Shown here piece after piece: positions 16,651-24,288 of a stretch of DNA of 64,000 nt. The stretch is from Kitasatospora purpeofusca. Its GTDB lineage: Bacteria > Actinomycetota > Actinomycetes > Streptomycetales > Streptomycetaceae. The DNA lies in assembly GCF_000718025.1 (NCBI RefSeq), contig NZ_JODS01000003.1, positions 496,001 to 560,000 of the forward strand, read 5' to 3'. The position numbers were made by a program, and so were the translations under genes. Position 1 is the first letter of the stretch; each line of letters starts with the position of its first letter. The notes below the pieces were generated by a model. The model was not told the origin of the DNA. It searched no databases and worked only from the letters and a program-made list of their open reading frames with translations.

Positions 16651-17117
16651 GCAAGGTCGAGGAGAAGCTGGCCGAGCTGGGTCTGACCCTGCCGCCGGTG
16701 GCCGCCCCGGTCGCCGCCTACGTGCCCGCGCTGCGTACCGGTGACTTCGTCTTCACCTCCGGCCAGCTGCCGATGGTGGCGGGCAAGCTCCCGAGCACCG
16801 GCAAGGTCGGCGCCGAGGTCACCCCGGAGGAGGCCAAGGAGCTCGCGCAGATCTGCGCGCTGAACGCCCTGGCCGCGGTCAAGTCGGTGATCGGTGACCT
16901 CGACCTGGTCGAGCAGGTCGTCAAGGTCGTCGGCTTCGTCGCCTCCGCCCCCGACTTCACCGGCCAGCCCGGCGTGATCAACGGCACGAGCGAGCTGCTC
17001 GGCAAGGTGCTCGGCGACGCGGGCGTGCACGCCCGCAGCGCGGTGGGCGTCACCGTGCTGCCGCTGGACGCCCCGGTCGAGGTCGAGATCCAGGTCCGCG
17101 TCCGCGCCGGAGCCTGA
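16647..17117 (+). CDS. RidA-family (YjgF/UK114) protein
   Basis: 156 residues, starting MSKVEEKLAELGL. Typical RidA features are FVFTSGQLPMVAGKLPSTGK at about 34-53, the helix EEAKELAQICALNALAAVKS, and the end HARSAVGVTVLPLDAPVEVE. The long form with GLTLPPVAAPVAAYVPA at the N-terminus places it in the extended RidA subgroup; the Arg used by true imine deaminases appears in HARSAVGV. Family role: hydrolysis of reactive enamine/imine intermediates, as a trimer in the cytoplasm. It is coupled to the DUF4177-like gene. Confidence 0.92.
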   Translation: MSKVEEKLAELGLTLPPVAAPVAAYVPALRTGDFVFTSGQLPMVAGKLPSTGKVGAEVTPEEAKELAQICALNALAAVKSVIGDLDLVEQVVKVVGFVASAPDFTGQPGVINGTSELLGKVLGDAGVHARSAVGVTVLPLDAPVEVEIQVRVRAGA

Positions 17118-17138
17118 CCGACCGACCGCACCCGCGGC

Positions 17139-17265
17139 CGGACACCCCCGACGCGCTCGACACCCTCAACACGCTCTGCACCCTCGAGCGCGCCGGACAC
17201 CCTCACGTCGGAGACCCTCGCGCCGGAGACCCTCGACGCGACGGACACCCTCGACGCCCCGACCG
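17139..17265. repeat. degenerate tandem repeat GGACACCCTCGACGC
   Basis: About eight imperfect 12- to 18-base units built on (C)GGACACCCTCGACGC or GGAGACCCTCGCGCC run between the RidA stop and the NUDIX gene. Units vary in length and no spacer of constant size separates them, so this is slippage-type expansion, not CRISPR. The rest of 17118-17391 shows no gene. Confidence 0.6.
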
Positions 17266-17391
17266 CCCCGGACCCGCACGGAGTCCGGGGCGGACGTGTG
17301 TCCGGGCGAGGACGCCCCGGCCCGCGAAGGGACGGTCCGCACAACGGATCACCCCTGTCCAAGCCCGCCCCCGGGCGCTTAGCATCCGGGC

Positions 17392-18270
17392 ATGGACCAG
17401 CGAGCAACGACGCTCCCGATGCCCCCCGGCTGGCCCGCCCGGATCAGGGCGGCCGAGGCCGGGGAGCTGACCCCGCCCGTGCCCAGGCAGTCCGCCACCG
17501 TGGTGCTGCTCCGGGACACCGGGACGGACGCCGGCCCGGAGGCGTACCTGCTGCGGCGGCGCACGTCGATGGCCTTCGCCGCCGGGATGTACGCCTACCC
17601 GGGCGGCGGGGTCGACCCGCGGGACGCGGAGGCCGAGCTCGGCTGGGCCGGTCCCGGCCCGCAGGAGTGGGCCGAACGGCTCGGCGTGGACGCCCGGACC
17701 GCGCAGGCCGTGGTCTGCGCCGCCGTCCGCGAGACCTTCGAGGAGGCCGGCGTCCTGCTGGCCGGTCCGGACGCCGACAGCGTCGCCGAGCCCCGGGACT
17801 GGACCGCCGAGCGTGCCGCCCTGGAGGCCCACGAGCTCTCCTTCGCCGACTTCCTGCGCGACCACGGGCTGCTGCTCCGCAGCGACCTGCTGGCCGGCTG
17901 GGCCCGGTGGATCACCCCGGCCTTCGAGGAGCGCCGGTACGACACCTGGTTCTTCGTCGCCGCCCTGCCGACCGGGCAGCGTGCCGCCCGCGAGGTCGGC
18001 GAGGCGGACCGGGTCGCCTGGCTCACCCCGGCCGAGGCCGTCCGGGGCTACGAGGACGGCCGGTTCGGGATGCTGCCGCCGACCGTCACCGTGCTGCGCG
18101 AGCTGACGCCGGTGCGCAGCGCGGCCGAGGCGCTGGGCGCGGCGGCGGACCGTTCGCTGGAGCCGGTGCTCGGCCGGGCCGAGGTGCGCGGGGAGCGACT
18201 GACCGTCCGCTGGCCGGGGTACGACGAACTGACGATCGACGGTACGTTCCCCGAGGAACGCGTCGGCTGA
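17392..18270 (+). CDS. NUDIX hydrolase (NUDT19/RP2-like)
   Basis: 292 residues. The NUDIX box is split by an insertion, with the upstream glycines in MYAYPGGGVDPRDAEAELG and the helix in CAAVRETFEEAGVLLAG (REx2EE present). The order ATVVLLRDTG, YLLRRRTSMAFAAGMYAYPGG, then a long insert before the helix, resembles the NUDT19/NUDT7-like acyl-CoA or nucleotide-sugar diphosphatase branch. The ATG at 17392 has only a weak RBS. It leads a co-directional run with a small unknown gene and an MBL-fold hydrolase. Confidence 0.88.
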   Translation: MDQRATTLPMPPGWPARIRAAEAGELTPPVPRQSATVVLLRDTGTDAGPEAYLLRRRTSMAFAAGMYAYPGGGVDPRDAEAELGWAGPGPQEWAERLGVDARTAQAVVCAAVRETFEEAGVLLAGPDADSVAEPRDWTAERAALEAHELSFADFLRDHGLLLRSDLLAGWARWITPAFEERRYDTWFFVAALPTGQRAAREVGEADRVAWLTPAEAVRGYEDGRFGMLPPTVTVLRELTPVRSAAEALGAAADRSLEPVLGRAEVRGERLTVRWPGYDELTIDGTFPEERVG

Positions 18271-18384
18271 CCGCGCCCCACCCGTTCCTGCACCGCCCGT
18301 TCCTGCACTGCCCGTCCCTGCACCGCCCTTGCAGTACCCCCGCTCCACCCCCGAGTGATCCGTACGAGAAAGGACCGACGCCCG

Positions 18385-18555
18385 ATGACCCACAACGATG
18401 TGGCTCGCCGGACGGCACCCGAGATGCCCGCCCGCCGCCTGATCCCGCGCCGCCCGGCCTGCGACTCCGTCAGCTTCACCGAGGTGGCGCAGCGCGCCCT
18501 CACCCGGGCGCTGCCGCTCCGGGCGCTGCACCGCGTCACCGAGGACCGCAGGTGA
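18385..18555 (+). CDS. small basic protein of unknown function
   Basis: 56 residues (MTHNDVARRTAPEMPARRLI then PRRPACDSVSFTEVAQRALT), arginine-rich, with one cysteine and no membrane segment. AAAGGA lies 10 bases before the ATG. Its TGA overlaps the GTG start of the MBL-fold gene (GTGA), an arrangement typical of coupled genes and the main reason to believe it is coding. I do not recognise a family. A GTG at 18355 would add 10 residues. Confidence 0.55.
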   Translation: MTHNDVARRTAPEMPARRLIPRRPACDSVSFTEVAQRALTRALPLRALHRVTEDRR

Positions 18556-19379
18556 GCGGACTGCTGCCGGGTGACCCCGCCGCCGGGATCGGCGGCGAGG
18601 CCACCCCCCGTGCGCTCTGCGTGCTGGCGCCGAACCCGTCGCCGATGACGCTGGACGGCACCAACACCTGGCTGCTCTCCGAGCCGGGCTCGGACCTCGC
18701 GGTGGTGATCGACCCGGGCCCGCTGCACGAGGGCCATCTGCGCCGGGTGATCGAGACCGCCGAGCAGCAGGGCAAGCGGGTGGCGCTCACCCTGCTCACC
18801 CACGGGCACGCCGACCACTCCGAGGGAGCGGCCCGGTTCGCCGAACTGACCGGCAGCGAGGTCCGCGCACTGGACCCGGCGCACCGGCTCGGTTCGGAGG
18901 GGCTCACGGACGGCCAGCGCCTGGACGTCGGCGGCCTCGACCTGCGGGTGATCGGCACCCCCGGCCACACCTCGGACTCGCTCACCTTCCACCTGCCCGC
19001 GGACGGCGCGATCCTGACCGGCGACACCGTCCTCGGGCGGGGCACCACGATGGTCGCCCACCCGGACGGCAGGCTCGGCGACTACCTGGACTCGCTGCGG
19101 CACCTGCACGGCATGGCCGCCGAGCACGGCGTCCGGACGGTGCTGCCGGGGCACGGGCCGGTGCTCGCGGACGCGCTCGGCGCGGTGGACTACTACCTGG
19201 CCCACCGGGCCGGCCGGCTGGCCCAGGTCGAGACTGCGGTCGAGGCCGGCTGCCGGACGGCGGCCGAGGTGGTGGCGCGGGTGTACGCGGACGTGGACCG
19301 CGCGCTGTGGCCGGCGGCCGAGCTGTCGGTCCTCGCGCAGCTCCAGTACCTCAGGGACCACGGGCTAATCCCGGACTGA
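18552..19379 (+). CDS. MBL-fold metallo-hydrolase (LACTB2-like)
   Basis: 275 residues from a GTG at 18552 (GAGG 7 bases upstream). The substrate loop is NPSPMTLDGTNTWLL; the zinc ligands are in LLTHGHADHSEGAA (HxHxDH), GTPGHTSDS and TGDTVLGRGTTMV; LPGHGPVL and a C-terminal winged-helix-like region (LSVLAQLQYLRDHGLI) follow. The layout matches the LACTB2 / RNase-like single-domain group, whose eukaryotic member is an endoribonuclease; bacterial substrates are not settled. It is translationally coupled to the small upstream ORF. Nine-base repeats begin at its stop codon. Confidence 0.92.
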   Translation: MSGLLPGDPAAGIGGEATPRALCVLAPNPSPMTLDGTNTWLLSEPGSDLAVVIDPGPLHEGHLRRVIETAEQQGKRVALTLLTHGHADHSEGAARFAELTGSEVRALDPAHRLGSEGLTDGQRLDVGGLDLRVIGTPGHTSDSLTFHLPADGAILTGDTVLGRGTTMVAHPDGRLGDYLDSLRHLHGMAAEHGVRTVLPGHGPVLADALGAVDYYLAHRAGRLAQVETAVEAGCRTAAEVVARVYADVDRALWPAAELSVLAQLQYLRDHGLIPD

Positions 19380-19426
19380 CCGGACTGACCGGACTGACCG
19401 GACTGACGGGACTGACGGGACTGACC
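19373..19426. repeat. six tandem copies of GGACTGACC
   Basis: The 9-bp unit GGACTGACC/G is repeated six times with no gaps, starting inside the last two codons of the MBL gene (Pro-Asp-stop), so the stop codon TGA is part of unit one. Every unit carries TGA in the same frame. Probably replication slippage; a reading-frame stop reinforcement effect is incidental. Confidence 0.85.
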
Positions 19427-19465
19427 GGGCGCCGCCTGCTGCCCGCCGGACGCGCGAAGGACCGG

Positions 19466-19501
19466 CGAAGGGCCCGTACGCCGGAGCGTACGGGCCCTTC
19501 G
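19466..19501. terminator. bidirectional terminator between MBL gene and crp
   Basis: CGAAGGGCCCGTACGC and its exact reverse complement form a 16-bp stem around CGGA. Genes on both sides converge on it. Confidence 0.9.
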
Positions 19502-19524
19502 CACAGGTGCTCGGGGAGCGCGGA

Positions 19525-20199
19525 CTACCGCGAGCGGCGGGAGAGCCGCTCGACGTCCATCAGCACGACCGCCCGGGCCTCCAGCTTCAGCCAGCCGCGG
19601 CCGGCGAAGTCGGCGAGCGCCTTGTTGACCGTCTCGCGGGAGGCGCCGACCAGCTGGGCCAGCTCCTCCTGGGTGAGGTCGTGGGCGACGTGGATGCCCT
19701 CGTCGGACTGCACGCCGAAGCGGCGGGAGAGGTCCAGCAGGGCCTTGGCGACGCGCCCGGGCACGTCGGAGAAGACCAGGTCGGACATCACGTCGTTGGT
19801 GCGGCGCAGGCGGCGGGCGATGGCGCGCAGCAGTGCGATCGAGACCTCGGGGCGCGCGTGCAGCCAGGGCTGGAGGTCGCCGTGGCCGAGGCCCAGCAGC
19901 TTGACCTCGGTCAGCGCGCTCGCGGTGGCGGTGCGCGGGCCCGGGTCGAACAGCGACAGCTCGCCGATCATCTCGCTGGGGCCGAGGACGGCGAGCATGT
20001 TCTCGCGGCCGTCCGGCGAGGCCCGGTGCAGCTTGACCTTGCCCTCGGCGACGACGTACAGCCGGTCGCCGGGGTCGCCCTCGTGGAACAGCGACTCGCC
20101 GCGGGCGAGCGTCACCTCGGTCATGGAAGCGCGCAGCTCGCCGGCCTGTTCGTCGTCGAGTGCCGCGAAGAGTGCGGCGCGCCGCAGAACGTCGTCCAC
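19525..20199 (-). CDS. crp: cAMP receptor protein Crp (Crp/Fnr family)
   Basis: 224 residues from a GTG at 20199 with a strong GGAGGA site; the length equals Streptomyces Crp. The cyclic-nucleotide domain (residues about 10-130) has GDRLYVVAEGKVKLHRASPD and the phosphate-binding-cassette-like MIGELSLFDPGPRTATASAL. The long C-helix is followed by the winged helix (LTQEELAQLVGASRETVNKA). In S. coelicolor Crp affects germination, growth and antibiotic production. Position next to nth and close to wblA matches that genome. An upstream ATG at 20244 would add 15 residues that family members lack. Confidence 0.94.
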   Translation of the reverse strand: MDDVLRRAALFAALDDEQAGELRASMTEVTLARGESLFHEGDPGDRLYVVAEGKVKLHRASPDGRENMLAVLGPSEMIGELSLFDPGPRTATASALTEVKLLGLGHGDLQPWLHARPEVSIALLRAIARRLRRTNDVMSDLVFSDVPGRVAKALLDLSRRFGVQSDEGIHVAHDLTQEELAQLVGASRETVNKALADFAGRGWLKLEARAVVLMDVERLSRRSR

Positions 20200-20476
20200 G
20201 TGCTTCCTCCTTCTCGGCCGGCCGGCCGTCAAGCCCTCCGGCACAAGTTCGTACAGTGCTCTGCATCACCAAGCATGGCGCATGTCGCTCCGATCATATG
20301 AGGAGGGGGTGTGCCGAGGTGTGCTGCGCGGGGCCATTCGTACCGCCGGAACCGCTCCGGACCCGGGCTCCGAGCGGCTCGGGGACGGGCTGGGGGAGCG
20401 GTTCGGGACCAGCTCGGCACCGGCTCGGAGACCGGTTCACGACCGGCCCGGGAGCCGTCCGGCGGTCGCCGCGGGT

Positions 20477-21496
20477 TCACCCGGCCGGATCCGCCGCCCG
20501 GCCGTCCGCGTCCGCCGCGAGCAGGGCGTCGGCGACGGCGGTGCGCGTGTGCAGGACGGCGTGTCCGGCCCGCTGCGCGCTGGTCAGCCCGGCCGCGCGC
20601 AGGGCGGTGAGGTGCTGGGAGGTCCCGGCGGTGGAGAGCCCGGTCCGCCGGGCCAGCTCGGTGGTGGAGGCCGGCGCGTCCAGTTCGGCGAGGAGCCGGG
20701 CCCGGGAGCGCCCGAGGACGGCGGCGAGCGCCTCGGCCGGGTCCGCGACCGGCCCGGACTCCCACAGGGTGGCGACGCCGCGCGCGGGGTAGGCGAGCTG
20801 CGGCGGATCCGGCGGCAGTGTCCGGGTCAGCACCCGGGGCCAGGCGAACACCGAGGGCACCAGGACCAGCCCGGCCCCGGCGTCCAGCCGCTGGACCGCG
20901 CAGTGCCGCTGCTCCAGCCGCAGCGCGCCGCCGTCCCAGCGGACCGATTCGTGGAGGTCGTCCAGGACCTGGGCGCTGCCGCGTCCGGCGGCCTGCCGGG
21001 CGCGGTGCAGCACGTCCGCCTCCAGCAGCGCGCGGATCCGGGCCCAGTGCGGTCGCAGCGCGAACTCCCAGTACTCCTCGATGTCGGCCACCAGCAGGGG
21101 CAGCAGGCCGGACGGGTCGCGGTGCAGGGGTTCGAGGACGGCGGGCAGCCGTCCGCCGCGCTCGCCGGCCAGGATGTCGAGATCGGCCCGCACCCGGTCG
21201 GGCGGGGTCGCGGCGATCGCGGCGAGCTCCTCGGCGAGTGCGGGAGAGGCGCCGGCGGGGACCGGGGTGAGGAAGTCCGGCAGGTGGCCGGCGGCCGGGA
21301 CCAGCGCGGCCAGCCGCCGCACGGCGGGTCCGGTGGCCTCCGCCGCCCGGCGGACCTGTGCGGCCCAGGGCCGGTGCAGGGCGGGGACGGCCCGTTGGGC
21401 CAGCACCCGGAGGCTGGTCACCACCTCCCACATGGGGGAGACGGCGAACCTGGTCCGGGCCAGGTCGTCCGTCGAGAACGCGAGTTCGGTCCGCAT
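20477..21496 (-). CDS. ArsR-type winged-helix transcriptional regulator (DUF5937-like)
   Basis: 339 residues from the ATG at 21496 (MRTELAFSTDDLARTRFAVS). The N-terminal about 240 residues (MWEVVTSLRVL, then an all-helical Ala/Leu/Arg-rich domain) match the uncharacterised domain found in Streptomyces ArsR-like regulators. The C-terminal winged helix has LLAELDAPASTTELARRTGL, STAGTSQHLTALRAAGLTSA and QRAGHAVLHTRTAVADALL. There are no obvious metal-binding cysteines. It is divergent from the PEP-mutase-family gene 172 bases away and is the best candidate for its regulator. Confidence 0.85.
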   Translation of the reverse strand: MRTELAFSTDDLARTRFAVSPMWEVVTSLRVLAQRAVPALHRPWAAQVRRAAEATGPAVRRLAALVPAAGHLPDFLTPVPAGASPALAEELAAIAATPPDRVRADLDILAGERGGRLPAVLEPLHRDPSGLLPLLVADIEEYWEFALRPHWARIRALLEADVLHRARQAAGRGSAQVLDDLHESVRWDGGALRLEQRHCAVQRLDAGAGLVLVPSVFAWPRVLTRTLPPDPPQLAYPARGVATLWESGPVADPAEALAAVLGRSRARLLAELDAPASTTELARRTGLSTAGTSQHLTALRAAGLTSAQRAGHAVLHTRTAVADALLAADADGRAADPAG

Positions 21497-21668
21497 CGGT
21501 GCCCGCCCACTCTCCCGCTCCGGCCCAGGATTCAGCCTCAGCTTAATCACTGGAGGGCGCCCGAAGACCGGCCGCAGGATGTCGACGGCGCGCAACCGCC
21601 ACTCCCGCCCCGGCGGCTCCCGGAACCCCTCCCGCGATCCCTCCCGAACCGAAAGCCGGTGACCCCTC

Positions 21669-22508
21669 ATGCCCACCTCCTCCCCGCTCCCGCCGTCCAC
21701 CCTCCGCACGCGGGCCGAGCGGCTGAGGGCGCTGGTCGCGGACGGAGTGCTCGTCCTGCCGAACGCCTGGGACGCCGGGAGCGCCGCAGTGATCGCCTCG
21801 GCCGGGGCGGCCGCGATCGCCACCACCAGCGGCGGCGTCTCCTGGTCACTGGGCCGGGGCGACGGCCAGCGCCTCGACCGCGCGACGGCCGTCGAGGCCG
21901 CCCGCCGGGTCGCCGCCGCCGTCGACGTGCCGGTCACGGTGGACGCCGAAGGCGGCTACGGGCCCGCGCCGGAGGATGTCGCCGAGACGGTCCGGGCCCT
22001 GGTGGGGGCGGGCGCGGCCGGGGTCAACCTGGAGGACTCGGCGGCGCCCGGCGGCCCGCTGTTCACGGTGGACGAGCAGGTCGGACGGCTGCGCGCCGCA
22101 CGGTCGGCGGCGGAGGCGGCCGGCCTGCCGGAGCTGCTGGTGAACGCCCGGACGGACGTCTTCCTGTTCGGGCTGGGCGGGCTCGACGACGTGCTCGTCC
22201 GCGCCGAGGCGTACGCGGCGGCGGGTGCGGACGGCCTCTTCGTCCCCGGTCTGCTGGACCTCGACGCGCTGGCCGCGCTCTGCGCCCGCTCGCCGCTGCC
22301 GGTCAACGCGATGGCCGTGGCCGGCGGGCCGGGCGTCGCGGAACTCGCCGCCGCCGGGGTGCGCCGGATCAGCGTGGGCACCGCGCTGGCCCAGTTCGCC
22401 TACACCGCCGCCCACCGGGCGGCCGCCGAACTGCTCGGCCCCGGCACCCTGACGGAGCCGGCCGGCGCGCTCGGCTACGGCGAGGTCGACGCGCTCTTCC
22501 GGGGCTGA
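21669..22508 (+). CDS. isocitrate lyase / PEP mutase family protein
   Basis: 279 residues. Core motifs are LVLPNAWDAGSAAVIASAGA, ATTSGGVSWSLGRGDG, the metal-binding VTVDAEGGYGPAPEDVAETV, GVNLEDS, and LLVNARTDVFLFG. The typical PEP mutase/isocitrate-lyase superfamily barrel is complete. The isocitrate-lyase active-site cysteine loop (KKCGH) is absent; the loop region reads SAAPGGPLF. The reaction is therefore C-C or P-C lyase type on a 2-hydroxy or 2-oxo acid, substrate not predictable. It is divergently paired with an ArsR-type regulator. Confidence 0.88.
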   Translation: MPTSSPLPPSTLRTRAERLRALVADGVLVLPNAWDAGSAAVIASAGAAAIATTSGGVSWSLGRGDGQRLDRATAVEAARRVAAAVDVPVTVDAEGGYGPAPEDVAETVRALVGAGAAGVNLEDSAAPGGPLFTVDEQVGRLRAARSAAEAAGLPELLVNARTDVFLFGLGGLDDVLVRAEAYAAAGADGLFVPGLLDLDALAALCARSPLPVNAMAVAGGPGVAELAAAGVRRISVGTALAQFAYTAAHRAAAELLGPGTLTEPAGALGYGEVDALFRG

Positions 22509-22602
22509 CCGGCCCGTCAGCTCCCTGCCCTCGCCCCTCCTTCCCCGCCCGGTCCTGGCCGATCCGCCGCAGGAGCACGGCCGTCCGGCGTAGCCTTCAC
22601 GC

Positions 22603-23478
22603 ATGGCAGAGAGCAAGGTCCGGACGACCGCGTCTGCGGGGAAGCCGGTGGGGAAGGCAGGCGGGGCGCCCAAGCCCGAATCGCGGCTGGCGATGGTGCG
22701 GCGGGCGCGGAGGATCAACCGGGAGCTGGCGGAGCTGTACCCGTACGCGCACCCGGAGCTGGACTTCGACAACCCGTTCCAACTGCTGGTGGCCACCGTG
22801 CTGTCGGCGCAGACCACCGATCTGCGGGTGAACCAGACGACGCCGGCGCTGTTCGCCAAGTACCCCTCGCCGGAGGACATGGCGGCGGCGAACCCGGCGG
22901 AGCTGGAGGAGATCATCCGGCCGACCGGGTTCTTCCGGAACAAGGCGAAGTCCCTGATCGGCCTCTCGATCGCGCTGCGCGACGAGTTCGGCGGCGAGGT
23001 CCCCGGCCGGCTGGCGGACCTGGTCACCCTCCCCGGGGTCGGTCGCAAGACCGCCAACGTCGTCCTCGGCAATGCCTTCGGCGTCCCCGGGATCACCGTG
23101 GACACCCACTTCGGCCGCCTCGCCCGCCGGTTCGGGTGGACCACCGACGAGGACCCGGTGAAGGTCGAGGCGGCGGTCGCGGAGATCTTCCCGAAGTCCG
23201 AGTGGACGATGCTCTCGCACCGCGTGGTCTTCCACGGCCGGCGGATCTGCCACTCCCGGAAGCCGGCCTGCGGAGCCTGCCCGATCGCACCGCTCTGCCC
23301 CTCCTACGGCGAGGGCGAGACCGATCCCGAGAAGGCGAAGAAGCTGCTCAAGTACGAGATGGGCGGACAGCCGGGCCAGCGGCTGCGCCCGCCCGCGGAC
23401 TTCCCCGGCGAGGCCGGCGCCCGCGCGGACGCCGCCGCCCACCACGGCGAGGTCGCCGACCTGGCGGTGGCCGAGTGA
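22603..23478 (+). CDS. nth: endonuclease III (DNA glycosylase/AP lyase)
   Basis: 291 residues. A 30-residue basic/low-complexity N-terminus precedes the HhH-GPD domain: LVATVLSAQTTDLRVNQTTP, helix-hairpin-helix LPGVGRKTANVVLGNAFG with the catalytic Lys of GRKTAN, and the catalytic Asp in ITVDTHFGRLARR. The [4Fe-4S] cluster has C-x6-C-x2-C-x5-C in CHSRKPACGACPIAPLC. It removes oxidised pyrimidines in base excision repair. The last codon overlaps the GTG of the downstream NUDIX gene. An extended C-terminal tail (GQPGQRLRPPADFPGEAGAR) is not part of the domain. Confidence 0.96.
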   Translation: MAESKVRTTASAGKPVGKAGGAPKPESRLAMVRRARRINRELAELYPYAHPELDFDNPFQLLVATVLSAQTTDLRVNQTTPALFAKYPSPEDMAAANPAELEEIIRPTGFFRNKAKSLIGLSIALRDEFGGEVPGRLADLVTLPGVGRKTANVVLGNAFGVPGITVDTHFGRLARRFGWTTDEDPVKVEAAVAEIFPKSEWTMLSHRVVFHGRRICHSRKPACGACPIAPLCPSYGEGETDPEKAKKLLKYEMGGQPGQRLRPPADFPGEAGARADAAAHHGEVADLAVAE

Positions 23479-24221
23479 GCGACCGGGGGATGGTGCGGGG
23501 GGTCGAGCGGGACGGGCTGCCGACCTGGCTGGAGCCGGTCAGGGACGCCGCGGAGCGGGTGCTGCCGGAGCAGCTCAGCCGCTTCCTGCCGCCGGAGGAC
23601 GGCGGCCGCGCCGCCGCCGTGCTGATGCTCTTCGGCGAGGGTGCGTCCGGCCCGGACCTGCTGCTGATCGAACGGGCCCGCTCGCTGCGCTCGCACGCCG
23701 GCCAGCCCTCCTTCCCCGGCGGCGCGCTGGACCCGGAGGACGGCGACCCGGCCGGCCCCGGCCCGGTGGCGGCGGCGCTGCGCGAGGCCTGGGAGGAGAC
23801 CGGCCTGGACCCGGACGGGGTGCAGGTGTTCGCGACGCTGCCCGCGCTGTACATCCCGGTCAGCCGGTTCGTGGTGACGCCGGTGCTCGGCTGGTGGCGC
23901 CAGGAGTCGCCGGTCCGGCCGGTGGACCTCGGGGAGACCGGCGCGGTGTTCCGGGTGCCGATCGACGAGCTGACCGACCCGGCGAACCGGGCCAGGCTGC
24001 GGCACCCGTCCGGCCACATGGGACCGGCCTTCGCGGTCGGCGGCCGACTGGTCTGGGGCTTCACCGCCGGGGTGATCGACCGGGTGCTGCACCACAGCGG
24101 GCTGGAGCGGCCGTGGGACGCGGGCCGGGTTGTCGAGCTCTCGGACGAGGCGCTGGAGCTGGTGCAGGGCGACCGGGAGCGTTCCCGGGCGGTGCTCGGC
24201 CACGACGCCGGGGCGCAGTGA
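23475..24221 (+). CDS. NUDIX CoA pyrophosphatase-like hydrolase
   Basis: 248 residues from a GTG overlapping the nth stop (GTGA). The CoA-specific motif LRSHAGQPSFPGGALDPEDG precedes the NUDIX box AALREAWEETGLDPDGV. This is the NudL/NUDT7-like arrangement that hydrolyses CoA and derivatives to 3',5'-ADP and phosphopantetheine. The C-terminal part (MGPAFAVGGRLVWGFTAGVI) matches the family. It is translationally coupled to nth and followed after 67 bases by marP, an order conserved across actinobacteria. Confidence 0.92.
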   Translation: MSDRGMVRGVERDGLPTWLEPVRDAAERVLPEQLSRFLPPEDGGRAAAVLMLFGEGASGPDLLLIERARSLRSHAGQPSFPGGALDPEDGDPAGPGPVAAALREAWEETGLDPDGVQVFATLPALYIPVSRFVVTPVLGWWRQESPVRPVDLGETGAVFRVPIDELTDPANRARLRHPSGHMGPAFAVGGRLVWGFTAGVIDRVLHHSGLERPWDAGRVVELSDEALELVQGDRERSRAVLGHDAGAQ

Positions 24222-24288
24222 ACCGGACGGCGGGCGGATTCGACCATCGCCCGCCCGGCGGGGTGGTCCGTCGTGGGAGGGTGTCCGG

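Noticed and set aside
17139..17265. Repeats considered as a CRISPR array
   Set aside because: Units vary in length and sequence, there are no constant-size unique spacers and no cas genes.
19307..22831. A 1174-codon plus-strand frame over crp and the ArsR-type gene
   Set aside because: It runs antisense to two well-supported genes and out of frame through the PEP-mutase and nth genes; composition is non-protein-like.
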